This document shows, piece by piece, positions 1 to 7,433 of a stretch of DNA of 64,000 nucleotides; positions within the stretch are counted from its first letter, which is position 1, and the number at the start of each line of letters is the position of its first letter. The position numbers were made by a program, and so were the translations under genes. The notes under the pieces were generated by a model, which was not told where the DNA came from, did no database searches, and saw only the letters and a program-made list of their open reading frames with translations. The DNA comes from Poriferisodalis sp965198245 (lineage in GTDB: Bacteria > Actinomycetota > Acidimicrobiia > Acidimicrobiales > Poriferisodalaceae), in assembly GCF_965198245.1 (NCBI RefSeq), contig NZ_OZ240249.1, positions 2,976,001 through 3,040,000 of the forward strand, in the 5' to 3' direction.

Positions 1-827
1 CCGGCATGGAGGACCGGCTGTATGCCCTGCTCGAACATGGCGGCATCGCGCGCCGCGGCATTGCGTATGACACGCAGGTGGCGGGCCTGCAGGCCGTACG
101 TGGAGAACTCACGTGAGATGCGGGCGACGAGCAACGCGCCGCTGCCATAGCGGGGTTCGGGCGGTTCAAGCCCGAGGGATGCCTGCACAGCCGCTCCCCC
201 GGGCGGCAGGGACCCCGCAGCATCGGCTTCGTCGAGGGGCACGAGCAGCCTGAATTCGGTCAGCTCGGCAACCTCGGCCAGAGTCAGCCCGCTCTCGGCG
301 CTCAGCTCTGCCGCGTTGAACGTGCGGAGGTCGTCCGGAGCAGTCCACGGCGGCTGTGTTCCGACGCCAGTCGCCTGTACCTCGGTCGGTCTGGAGCTCT
401 CGGCTGCATCGCCGTCAGCTGCATCGCTGTCAGCTGGCGTCGCCGTTGCAGCCTCTTCCATTGGCTCGTGGGCCGCCGCTGGCTCGGGTTCGCCAGCAGC
501 AGATGAGGTTGGCGATTCGCCGGCACCGTGGGCTCCGATGCCCCAGATGTCCACGAGGTGCTCGCCTCGATCGATGCGTTCCCCGATGATGCCCAGCGGC
601 AGGTATTGGTCGCGCTGGCGAGTCAGGATCCAGCGCAGCACCTCGATGTCGTGGGGCCCGAAGCTGCGGTAACCCCCCGACGTGCGAGCCGGCGAAATGA
701 GCTTGCGATCCTCGAGGAATCGGATCTTGGAATCGGTCAGATCGCCGAACTCGGGCCGCAGCAAAGACACGACCTCGCCGATCGACAGCCGCCCTCTCTT
801 GGATTCAGGCTCGGACCGGGCGCTCAC
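1..827 (-). CDS. ftsR: MerR-family regulator, FtsR-like (3' end cut by window edge)
   Basis: DNA-binding transcriptional regulator. The first 75 or so residues form a MerR-type winged helix-turn-helix: RLSIGEVVSLL, then a recognition segment ending in KLISPARTSGGYRSF and LRWILTRQRDQYLP. A long Ala/Glu/Pro-rich linker follows, then a second folded part (from about residue 155: LTLAEVAELTEFRLLVP) that continues past the left edge. The GTG start at 825-827 overlaps the TGA of the FHA gene in a GTGA junction, so the two are translationally coupled. The order gcvH - FHA - MerR matches the mycobacterial Rv1826-Rv1827-Rv1828 cluster, in which the MerR protein is FtsR/Rv1828, linked to cell-division gene control. 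Domain and synteny are seen directly; the regulatory role is inferred from the family. Confidence 0.85.
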   Translation of the reverse strand, partial: MSARSEPESKRGRLSIGEVVSLLRPEFGDLTDSKIRFLEDRKLISPARTSGGYRSFGPHDIEVLRWILTRQRDQYLPLGIIGERIDRGEHLVDIWGIGAHGAGESPTSSAAGEPEPAAAHEPMEEAATATPADSDAADGDAAESSRPTEVQATGVGTQPPWTAPDDLRTFNAAELSAESGLTLAEVAELTEFRLLVPLDEADAAGSLPPGGAAVQASLGLEPPEPRYGSGALLVARISREFSTYGLQARHLRVIRNAAARDAAMFEQGIQPVLHA

Positions 828-1276
828 AGCCCGACCGAGGAGACCAGGTACAGCAGCTTGAACTTGCCGACCTGCAACTCGTCGCCGCCTCGCAGGGTCA
901 CTTCGCCGTCAGTGCGATTGCCGTTGACATACGTGCCGTTCAGCGAGCCCACGTCGCGCAGGATGTGACCGGCGGGGACCAGTTCGAGAATCACGTGGCG
1001 CCGCGACACGGTGATGTCGTCGAGGAATACGTCGCTGTCGGGATGGCGCCCCACGGTGACCCGGTCGCCGGCAAGTTCGAATCGTGTCCCCGACCGGTGC
1101 CCTGAAGTAACCACGAGCTCCGCCGCGCCGCTGTAGGGCGGGATCTCGGTGGCACCCACCGGCGACAGCACCTCCGTGGGCGCATCGGCGGTTGGGTCCA
1201 GGCGCTTCCCGCAGCCGGAACAGAAGCGGGCATCGTCAGCGCTTGACTTGCCGCACGAACCGCAGGCGACAGCCAT
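824..1276 (-). CDS. garA: Zinc-ribbon FHA-domain protein, GarA/OdhI-like
   Basis: Phosphothreonine-binding signalling protein of 150 aa. Residues 5-22 form a small zinc ribbon (CGSC...CSGC). Residues about 50-145 are a forkhead-associated domain with the expected binding residues: GRHPDSD at 76-82, SRRH at 91-94, and LNGTYVNG at 112-119. In mycobacteria and corynebacteria GarA/OdhI is phosphorylated by Pkn kinases near its N terminus and then inhibits or activates 2-oxoglutarate-metabolising enzymes. Here a Thr lies in the linker (APTEVL), but the canonical ETTS motif is not obvious, so kinase control is only inferred. The start ATG is at 1276, 5 bp downstream of gcvH; the 3' end overlaps the MerR gene by 4 bp. 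Synteny with gcvH supports the GarA assignment, although a generic FHA adaptor is possible. Confidence 0.8.
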   Translation of the reverse strand: MAVACGSCGKSSADDARFCSGCGKRLDPTADAPTEVLSPVGATEIPPYSGAAELVVTSGHRSGTRFELAGDRVTVGRHPDSDVFLDDITVSRRHVILELVPAGHILRDVGSLNGTYVNGNRTDGEVTLRGGDELQVGKFKLLYLVSSVGL

Positions 1277-1281
1277 GACGA

Positions 1282-1683
1282 TCAGACGTCCTCGGCGATC
1301 AACGCGGCATAGCCGTCGGCGTCAAGCAGCGCCTCCATCTCCCCAGACGCCTGCGCAGCGTCATCAGACGGGGCGATCACGCACATCCATCCATCGCCAT
1401 AGGGGGATTCGTTGACGAGCTGCGGCTCGTCCTCGAGCGCCACGTTCACCTCGACAACCTCCCCCGACACCGGGGCGAAGATGTCCGAGACTGACTTGGT
1501 CGACTCGATCTCGCACATTGCCTCGTCAGCGGTGACCTGCGCACCGATCTCTGGTAACTCCACATACACGACATCGCCGAGCGCATCCTGTGCGAAATCG
1601 GTGATGCCGACCTGCAATCCCCCCTGTGTGGGGCGCACCCATTCGTGATCGCTCGAGTAGCGAAGCTCGGCGGGAATCTCCAT
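1282..1683 (-). CDS. gcvH: Glycine cleavage system H protein
   Basis: Lipoyl carrier protein that shuttles the aminomethyl group between the P, T and L proteins of the glycine cleavage complex in the cytoplasm. It is 133 aa, normal for the family. The N-terminal RYSSDHEWV motif and the lipoylation loop ESTKSVSD, with the acceptor Lys at residue 63, are present, followed by the conserved VNESPYGDGW segment. ATG start at 1683. It is the first gene of the gcvH - FHA - MerR set. The gcvP and gcvT genes are not nearby in the window, as is also usual in mycobacteria. Identification is firm. Confidence 0.96.
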   Translation of the reverse strand: MEIPAELRYSSDHEWVRPTQGGLQVGITDFAQDALGDVVYVELPEIGAQVTADEAMCEIESTKSVSDIFAPVSGEVVEVNVALEDEPQLVNESPYGDGWMCVIAPSDDAAQASGEMEALLDADGYAALIAEDV

Positions 1684-1758
1684 GCTCGCGAACCTACCGG
1701 ATCGCTGTCACACCAATAACTCGTGGCACCCAGCCCCTCATCAGCAACCTCACGGCGT

Positions 1759-2373
1759 TCAGGGGCTTCGCCGGGCGGTGCGTCCCTCCCGAACAGCGGT
1801 GATCGCCTGGGGTACATAGCCGAATGCAGACCAATAGTGAATGGGCAGTCCGACTGCCACAAACACCCAGGCCAGCACACGAAACACGTCCGCTGCGGCG
1901 ATGTCGCTGACACCTGCCAGGAAACACGGCACGGCGAACATCATCAGGAATGTCCCCGTCTTGCCCCACCAGGTCACGTCGATCTTGCGGGCGCCGGCCG
2001 CTGCCAACACCACTGCTGCCACGGCCACCCCGCCCTCTCGCACGAGAGCCAGCACCGCAATCCAGATCGGCAGCGAGCCGTCGACGATCATCGCCACGAG
2101 CGCCACCAGCAGCAGCAGCCGATCCGCCGTCGGATCGAGAATTTTGCCGAGTTCGGACACTTGGTTGAAGCGGCGAGCCACCCAGCCGTCGACCCAGTCG
2201 CTCGCGCCCAGCGCTCCCAGCAGCAGCGCGGCGGCCCAGCGGTCCTCCGCGCCGAACACGAGCCACACGAACCACGGCAGGCAGCACAGTCGAGCCAAGC
2301 TGATCAGGTTCGGCACAGTGAAGGGCCGCCACCCAGGACTCTCGGTCAACGACGCATCCGCAGCCCCGCTCAT
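1759..2373 (-). CDS. pgsA: CDP-alcohol phosphatidyltransferase, PgsA-like
   Basis: Integral membrane enzyme that transfers a phosphatidyl group from CDP-diacylglycerol to an alcohol such as glycerol-3-phosphate or inositol phosphate. It has the complete CDP-alcohol signature D-x2-DG-x2-AR-x8-G-x3-D-x3-D at residues 59-84 (DWVDGWVAR...GKILDPTAD), with several hydrophobic helices before and after it. With the ATG at 2373 it has 204 aa. A GTG three codons upstream (2382) is an alternative start. It lies upstream of gcvH on the same strand, and a pgsA-type gene also sits near gcvH in mycobacteria. The actual alcohol acceptor cannot be read from sequence alone, so PgsA is the likely but not proven specificity. 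Confidence 0.85.
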   Translation of the reverse strand: MSGAADASLTESPGWRPFTVPNLISLARLCCLPWFVWLVFGAEDRWAAALLLGALGASDWVDGWVARRFNQVSELGKILDPTADRLLLLVALVAMIVDGSLPIWIAVLALVREGGVAVAAVVLAAAGARKIDVTWWGKTGTFLMMFAVPCFLAGVSDIAAADVFRVLAWVFVAVGLPIHYWSAFGYVPQAITAVREGRTARRSP

Positions 2374-2431
2374 CGGGCTCACAGTACCGACGCCACGCGG
2401 GGCAGACCGGCGCCTCCTTAGGCTGCGCGTG

Positions 2432-2830
2432 ATGAGTTCAGTGTTCACGCGGATCATCGAAGGCGAGCTTCCCGGGACGTTTGTGTGGCGGGACGAGCAC
2501 TGCGTCGGATTCCTGTCCGTCAACCCGCTCTCGCCGGGCCACACGCTTGTCGTGCCGATCGCAGAGATCGACCACTGGCTGGATGTCCCGCTCGAACTGC
2601 AGGCACACCTGTTCGACGTCTCCCGCCGCATCGGCGAGGCGCAGATGCGGGCGTTTCGGCCCGAGCGGATCGGTCTCGTCATCGCCGGCTTCGAGGTGCC
2701 CCACTGTCACATCCACGTGTGCCCGGTGAACTCCATGGCGGACATGAACTTCGCCCGTGCCCTGCCGATGGCGGATCCCACCGATCTCGCCGGGCCGGCC
2801 GAGGCCATTCGAGCTGCGTTGGCCGATTGA
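2432..2830 (+). CDS. HIT-family nucleotide hydrolase/transferase
   Basis: Small cytosolic histidine-triad protein of 132 aa. The catalytic HCHIHV triad lies at residues 91-96, preceded by the usual N-terminal segment FTRIIEGELPGTFVWRDE and the P-S-P-GH-LV-P strand of Hint-type proteins. Family members hydrolyse nucleoside phosphoramidates, acyl-adenylates or dinucleoside polyphosphates; the exact substrate is not deducible. The ATG at 2432 is used; a GTG directly before it (2429) would add one residue. It is transcribed divergently from the pgsA-like gene, 58 bp apart, and converges with the SRAP gene 46 bp downstream. Confidence 0.92.
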   Translation: MSSVFTRIIEGELPGTFVWRDEHCVGFLSVNPLSPGHTLVVPIAEIDHWLDVPLELQAHLFDVSRRIGEAQMRAFRPERIGLVIAGFEVPHCHIHVCPVNSMADMNFARALPMADPTDLAGPAEAIRAALAD

Positions 2831-2876
2831 GCGCATGCGTCGCTAGCGCTGTGGATCCGATGGCACTGAAGCGGCG

Positions 2877-3629
2877 CTAGAACAGCTGATCCGACTCGGT
2901 CGGCTCGATGAGGCTGGCATCGCGGTTGCGGACGTTGCCCACTGCGCGGCCCACCTGGTGCGAGCGCAGGATCCCCTCAGCTGCGGGCATGAGCATGGCC
3001 GACAATTCGTCTACGTCGTCGTTGGATGGGTCGAGCCAGGCATCCCACGCAGAACGCTCCAGCAGCACCGGCATGCGGTCATGAATCGGCGCCATGAAGC
3101 CGTTGGCTGCGGTCGTCAGCACCGTCGCCGAGTGCAGCGCTGATCGAGCCACCTCAGCTCCGTCGCCGCCGGAGTTGCCATCATCACCGGGGGCGCCATC
3201 GGGTGGCAACCATCGTTCCCACAGGCCAGCCATGGCGAGCATGCCGCCGTCGGCGCGGGTGATGTAGTGCGGCAGCGGGCGGTCGTCGCTGCTCGTGCGG
3301 GTCGGCGCCTTTGGCCACTCGTAGAAGCCGTCGGCGGGAACGATGCATCGGCGGCGCTTGAACGGACCGCGGAAGGAGTTCTTTGTCACCGCCGTCTCGG
3401 ATCGCGCGTTGAACAGCGGCGGACCCCTGCTGGGATCTTTTGACCACGGCGGCACCAGGCCCCACCGGAACGTTTCGAGCCGGCGGGAATCGGGACCGCC
3501 CACAACGGCCACGATGTCGCTGGTCGGGCTCACGTTGTAGCTGCGAGGCGCATCGAAGCCAGGCAATGGAGTGTCGAAGTACTCCGCCACCGCCTCCAGA
3601 TCCGCCGCTGAGACGAAGCGCCCGCACAT
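2877..3629 (-). CDS. SRAP-domain protein (YedK/HMCES type abasic-site crosslinker)
   Basis: Protein of the SOS-response-associated peptidase family, which forms a stable thiazolidine crosslink with abasic sites in single-stranded DNA and protects replication forks. The start is fixed by the invariant MCGRF, whose Cys2 becomes the N-terminal catalytic residue after Met removal. Other family landmarks are SYNVSPT with the active-site Asn at residue 32, FNARSET, the catalytic Glu in GFYEWP (E104), and the late His in IHDRMPVLL. Length is 250 aa. It is preceded on the same strand by hipA and converges with the HIT gene. A Gly/Asp-rich insert (GDDGNSGGDGAE) sits before the late His. Confidence 0.93.
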   Translation of the reverse strand: MCGRFVSAADLEAVAEYFDTPLPGFDAPRSYNVSPTSDIVAVVGGPDSRRLETFRWGLVPPWSKDPSRGPPLFNARSETAVTKNSFRGPFKRRRCIVPADGFYEWPKAPTRTSSDDRPLPHYITRADGGMLAMAGLWERWLPPDGAPGDDGNSGGDGAEVARSALHSATVLTTAANGFMAPIHDRMPVLLERSAWDAWLDPSNDDVDELSAMLMPAAEGILRSHQVGRAVGNVRNRDASLIEPTESDQLF

Positions 3630-3729
3630 GTGCTGAGCGTAGAGCCGCCGTCCGAATCCGACCCTACGGGCCATCGGGCGGGCCAAGGCAGGATCGTGAC
3701 CCGGGCACCTCGCTTGACACATCACCGCC

Positions 3730-5004
3730 TCAACACACTTGGGCGAGGCAGGCCTCTGTACGGGCGCCGAGGCGATCAAGCAGCAAGGTGACGCGGGGGG
3801 AGGAGGCGAGGTCGCCCGGCAACAGCGCTGCTTCAGCGGCGAAGGCGTCAAGCACAGCAGCGGCAATGTCGCAGATGCGAACGAGGAGCGGGTCGGCGGG
3901 CAAGTCGACATCAGCGGCAAAGCGGGTCCAGCACAGCACCGCCTCGTTTGGAGCGACCGCGTGGCTGCCGCCGACGGCGAACGCATGCATGGGCGTCTCT
4001 TCGGGATCCAGGTAGGGCAGCACAGTGCACACGTCGTACATCGGCGCCAAGCGCACCTCAGCGCCGTCCAGCAGAAGACTGAAGTTCTTGGCATGGCCGT
4101 CGGGGGCACCGATGACCCAGTTGTAGACCAACGCATCAATCAGGTCGGCGATGTCGTCGGCAGGCAATGTGGAGTGCCTACGCAGCAGTCGCACGATCCG
4201 GGCCTGCGACGGCCCGCCCTGCTGCTCATAGCGCAGCGTCGAGGCCAGGCCCAAGACCTGGCACATGTCCTCTTGGTGCAGCCGCAGCACGCGGCCGCCG
4301 ACGTGCCGACGGTCATAGCGCTCCACGATGACCGTGTCGCAGCCGTCGTAGACGGCCACCTCCGTGCCCGCTGCGGGCAGCCCCAAGCGTCTCGCCGCGG
4401 CCATGCTCAGGTGCTCGATGACGGCTTGGTGCTGTGTCAGGAAAACAGCAGGCTTGAGAATGTGCGTGGTGGCGGCAGTGCCGTGCGGCTGATGCCACGC
4501 GCCCTGGTGACGATGGAGCGCGATCTTGGCCTGCGCTCCCGCGAGGCTGAAGTAGCCGGGCACAGAGACATCTCTCGCGAGGTGCGTTCGGTGCCGGATG
4601 GACGTGAGGCGCCGCGCCACCTCCGCCTCGCTCAGCGGTTCATAGCTCCCGCCGCGGGACAGTGCAGTGTCGGCTTCCGCGGCGGGACAAACCTGCACCG
4701 CGCCGGCGCAGTCGAGGCCCATCGCGGTGGCGAGCAGATCGAATGGATCCACCGAGGCTGTACCGGTTCCCTGCTGCCAGTACCGGAGCAGTTCGGCGTT
4801 GTCGGGGAGCAGGCCCTGCAGCCATGTCTTGATCGCACCCCCGGGGTGCCGCCGTCGCGTCAGCGGCATGCTGAGCGACAGGGGGACAGAATCGGGGCCG
4901 CCGTCGAGGTAATCGTCGTCGTAGACGAATGAGGTGCCATCGGCATCGTCGTGGACCATGCCGGCCATCCTGCCGTTCAGCAGGATTGCGAGCTGCCTCG
5001 TCAT
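3730..5004 (-). CDS. hipA: HipA-family serine/threonine kinase toxin
   Basis: Kinase toxin of a HipBA-type toxin-antitoxin pair. E. coli HipA phosphorylates GltX and drives growth arrest and persistence; the target here is unknown. The 424-aa protein has the N-terminal subdomain with the conserved GLLPDN at 64-69, a GAQAK loop at 156-160 (the region of the regulatory Ser in E. coli HipA; here S153), an ATP-binding THILKP at 180-185, and the catalytic loop APDGHAKN at 300-307 with Asp302. The metal-binding MYDV follows at 322-325. It therefore looks catalytically intact. A GTG at 5010, overlapping the hipB TGA, is an alternative start two codons upstream and implies translational coupling. Confidence 0.93.
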   Translation of the reverse strand: MTRQLAILLNGRMAGMVHDDADGTSFVYDDDYLDGGPDSVPLSLSMPLTRRRHPGGAIKTWLQGLLPDNAELLRYWQQGTGTASVDPFDLLATAMGLDCAGAVQVCPAAEADTALSRGGSYEPLSEAEVARRLTSIRHRTHLARDVSVPGYFSLAGAQAKIALHRHQGAWHQPHGTAATTHILKPAVFLTQHQAVIEHLSMAAARRLGLPAAGTEVAVYDGCDTVIVERYDRRHVGGRVLRLHQEDMCQVLGLASTLRYEQQGGPSQARIVRLLRRHSTLPADDIADLIDALVYNWVIGAPDGHAKNFSLLLDGAEVRLAPMYDVCTVLPYLDPEETPMHAFAVGGSHAVAPNEAVLCWTRFAADVDLPADPLLVRICDIAAAVLDAFAAEAALLPGDLASSPRVTLLLDRLGARTEACLAQVC

Positions 5005-5006
5005 CG

Positions 5007-5492
5007 TCACGAGTCGTACTCGTTGCCTGCAGCGACTCGGCAGGACTCCGGTTGGTGCTGCCCACTGCGGGTGGCGACGGCGGGCGAAGGTGAGTCCTCG
5101 TCGGCGCTCCCGATCGGGGCCACGCAGCCGGCGGGGGGGCGGGCGAGGGGGCCGCGGCGCATGCTGTTCTTCAGATCGTCGAGCACCGAGGGCTTGGTAT
5201 CGATGTCTGCCAGCACGATGCGGTAGCCCAACGCATGGATGCACGCCAGTGCCGTATCGAGCTGTCCGCCGCGCAGGTTGCCACGCTCCAGATCGGACAC
5301 CCACGGGCGCGATGCGCCGACCATCTCACCGAACTGGGTCTGCGTGAGCCCGGTCTCACGACGCAGCCGGGCAAGCGCGGCACCCATGCCTTCCACCGTG
5401 TAGACGTCAATAGAGCGTCGATGCTTGGCACCGGCAGGCCGGACCTGCGGCGGGCCTGTGCTCGTCGGACGTGTGTTTGCGTCATCGGTCAT
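5007..5492 (-). CDS. hipB: HipB-like antitoxin/transcriptional repressor
   Basis: Xre-family DNA-binding partner of HipA. The helix-turn-helix spans roughly residues 38-72 (LARLRRETGLTQTQFGEMV, then SRPWVSDLERG). The protein is 161 aa, longer than classical HipB, because of a basic/polar N-terminal extension and a long low-complexity Ala/Pro/Ser-rich C-terminal tail after ADIDTKPSVLDDLK that may mask or touch HipA. It precedes hipA with a stop/start overlap, the usual antitoxin-first order. The upstream region has a consensus -10 box and repeated GAATGC elements that are plausible autorepression sites. Confidence 0.88.
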   Translation of the reverse strand: MTDDANTRPTSTGPPQVRPAGAKHRRSIDVYTVEGMGAALARLRRETGLTQTQFGEMVGASRPWVSDLERGNLRGGQLDTALACIHALGYRIVLADIDTKPSVLDDLKNSMRRGPLARPPAGCVAPIGSADEDSPSPAVATRSGQHQPESCRVAAGNEYDS

Positions 5493-5520
5493 CGCTGCGG
5501 GCCGTCCTGGATGAGTGCTT

Positions 5521-5650
5521 GCATTGTATCCGATTCATTATACTGCGAATGCTTCGATGCAGCCTTTTAGATGCATAGGACCGCGTTGTGCGGAATGCAG
5601 CGTATCGAATGCGCCCGCTGACATCAGACGATGTGCATTACTTCGAATGC
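5521..5650 (-). promoter_or_regulatory. hipBA upstream region: -10 box and repeated GAATGC/GCATTC motifs
   Basis: On the minus strand TATAAT occurs at 5542-5537, about 45 bp ahead of the hipB start; no good -35 is visible. CGAATGC occurs at 5546-5552, 5606-5612 and 5644-5650, and GGAATGC at 5592-5598. Inverted copies give GCATT-N6-AATGC at 5635-5650 and a wider GCATT/AATGC pair at 5521-5525 and 5548-5552 that brackets the -10. This is AT-richer than the surroundings. Reiterated dyads at the promoter are what a HipB-type autorepressor usually binds; that they are operators is inference. Confidence 0.5.
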
Positions 5651-5678
5651 GCGCAATCAGTCCCGACCTTGTGCGTCG

Positions 5679-7361
5679 TTACACGTAAGTGGAGCCCTTC
5701 ATGGCTCCTCGATCCTGGCGGATCTCGACGTTCACCAGCGCCGGGAGACCCGAGTCGAACGCGCGCGCCAGTGCCGGTGCGATCTCGGCGGGTTCGGTGA
5801 CATGGGAGCCGTGGCCGCCCATGGCCTCGACCACCTTGTCGTAGCGGGTGTAGTTCAGCTCGGTGGCGACGACCCGATCCTGGCCGTACAAGCTGGCCTG
5901 CGGGCGCAGCATCTGGCCCCACGCCGCGTCGTTGCCGACGACGCCCACAATGGGCAGGCCGAAGCGCACTGCCGTGTCGTACTCGAAGCCGTTCAGGCCG
6001 AACGAACCGTCGCCGTACACGATCAGCACCCGTTTGTCAGGGTGAGCCTTCTGCGCAGCGAGCGCGAACGGCATTCCCACGCCCAAGGTCCCGAGCGGGC
6101 CGGGGTCCATCCAGGTGCCGCGGCGCGGCACGCGGATGACCTTGGATGCCTGGGCCACGATGTCGCCCCCGTCGCCGATCACGATCATGTCATCGGTGAC
6201 GGCATCGGCAATCTCGCGGCACAGCCGCAGCGGGTCGATCGGCACTTCGTCGCTGTTCAGCTCGGCATTGCGAGCCTCGTCGAGCTCGGACTCGCGTGCA
6301 GCGAGTGCAGCCAGGTGCGCCGAGGCGTCCACCGAGACGCCGGTCGACTTGAACAATTCCATGAGCGCCTCGAAGTTGGCACCCAGGTTGCCGACCAGCC
6401 CGACTTCGGCGGCACGGTTCTGCCCGATGAGCGTCTCGTCCAAGTCGAGCTGCACAATGCGGGCGTCGGCAGGGATGGCGCGGCCGAACTTCATCCGGAA
6501 GTCGAGCGGCGTTCCGGCAAGGATCACCACGTCAGCCCCCGCAAGCGCCTGGGCCCGCGTCAGCGACAGGAACGACGGATGGTCCCAATTGACCTCGCCG
6601 CGGGCCATGCCGTTCACGTAGCACGGGATGGCCGTGGCATCCAGGAACGCAGCCAGCGCGGCACCGCCCTCGCTCCACTTCAGCGACGTGCCCGCCATCA
6701 CGACGGGCGTTCGGGCCCCGGCGATGATCTCGGCGGCCTGAGCAAGCACATCGGCGGGTGCCGCCGACGCGACTCGGTAGTCGCGAAACGGCGGTATGGC
6801 CACCGCGTCGAGATCCACCTTTCCGTGCAGCACATCCATGGGGATTTCCAAGAACGAAGGCCCGGGCACACCGCTCAGCGCTGTGCGTACCGCCAGCTCG
6901 ATGTATTCGGCGATTCGGCGGGTTTCGAGGCACGCGCCCGACCACTTCGACACGGGCCGCATGAGCGACACATGGTCCATTTCCTGCAGCGAGCCCCGTC
7001 CGGCGTGACGAAACGGCCCCTGACCTCCGAAGACCAGGATCGGCGAGTTGGCCCGCCAAGCGTTCGCAACACCGGTCACGCCGTCGGTCACGCCCGGGCC
7101 TGCGGTGAGAATTGCCACGCCAACCTTGCCCGGGTGCAGGCGCGCCCACGCATCGGCAGCGTGCACGGCCGCTTGTTCGTGGCGTACGTCCACGATGTCG
7201 ATTCCCTCGTCGAGGCAGCCGTCGTAGATCCCCATGACGTGACCGCCGGACAGAGTGAAGACGCATTCGGTGCCGGCTGCCTTCAGCGCCCGCGCTGCGA
7301 GCTTGCCGCCGTGAGTCTCGGCAGCCGTGACGGCCAGCGCGCGCTTTTCCTTGCCGCTCAT
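5679..7361 (-). CDS. Thiamine-diphosphate enzyme, 2-hydroxyacyl-CoA lyase / acetolactate-synthase-like
   Basis: Cytosolic ThDP-dependent enzyme of 560 aa with the three-domain pyruvate-oxidase/decarboxylase layout. The catalytic Glu lies in RHEQAAVHAADAWAR (E62). The ThDP/Mg motif in the C-terminal domain reads GDGSFGLNGFEYDT, with the later Asn in GVVGNDAAWG. The sequence resembles the oxalyl-CoA decarboxylase/2-hydroxyacyl-CoA lyase branch more than true anabolic IlvB: no ilvN small-subunit gene follows, and the C terminus ends in KGSTYV. Substrate is therefore uncertain; cleavage or ligation of 2-hydroxyacyl-CoA, or an acetolactate-synthase-like carboligation, are the options. It lies downstream of leuS on the same strand, 63 bp apart. 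Confidence 0.82.
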   Translation of the reverse strand: MSGKEKRALAVTAAETHGGKLAARALKAAGTECVFTLSGGHVMGIYDGCLDEGIDIVDVRHEQAAVHAADAWARLHPGKVGVAILTAGPGVTDGVTGVANAWRANSPILVFGGQGPFRHAGRGSLQEMDHVSLMRPVSKWSGACLETRRIAEYIELAVRTALSGVPGPSFLEIPMDVLHGKVDLDAVAIPPFRDYRVASAAPADVLAQAAEIIAGARTPVVMAGTSLKWSEGGAALAAFLDATAIPCYVNGMARGEVNWDHPSFLSLTRAQALAGADVVILAGTPLDFRMKFGRAIPADARIVQLDLDETLIGQNRAAEVGLVGNLGANFEALMELFKSTGVSVDASAHLAALAARESELDEARNAELNSDEVPIDPLRLCREIADAVTDDMIVIGDGGDIVAQASKVIRVPRRGTWMDPGPLGTLGVGMPFALAAQKAHPDKRVLIVYGDGSFGLNGFEYDTAVRFGLPIVGVVGNDAAWGQMLRPQASLYGQDRVVATELNYTRYDKVVEAMGGHGSHVTEPAEIAPALARAFDSGLPALVNVEIRQDRGAMKGSTYV

Positions 7362-7385
7362 GTTGATCCCCCAGCGGGTGTTCGA

Positions 7386-7433
7386 TGCTGCTGGCTCACG
7401 CCAGACGTGCCTATTGCTGCTGGCTTACGCCAA
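7386..7433. repeat. Degenerate tandem copy of the leuS stop region
   Basis: Two 19-nt copies, 7386-7404 and 7415-7433, differ at two positions and are offset by 29 bp. The right copy contains the leuS TAA; the left copy has TGA at the equivalent place. See the nrdB and rluB ends for the same arrangement. Confidence 0.8.
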
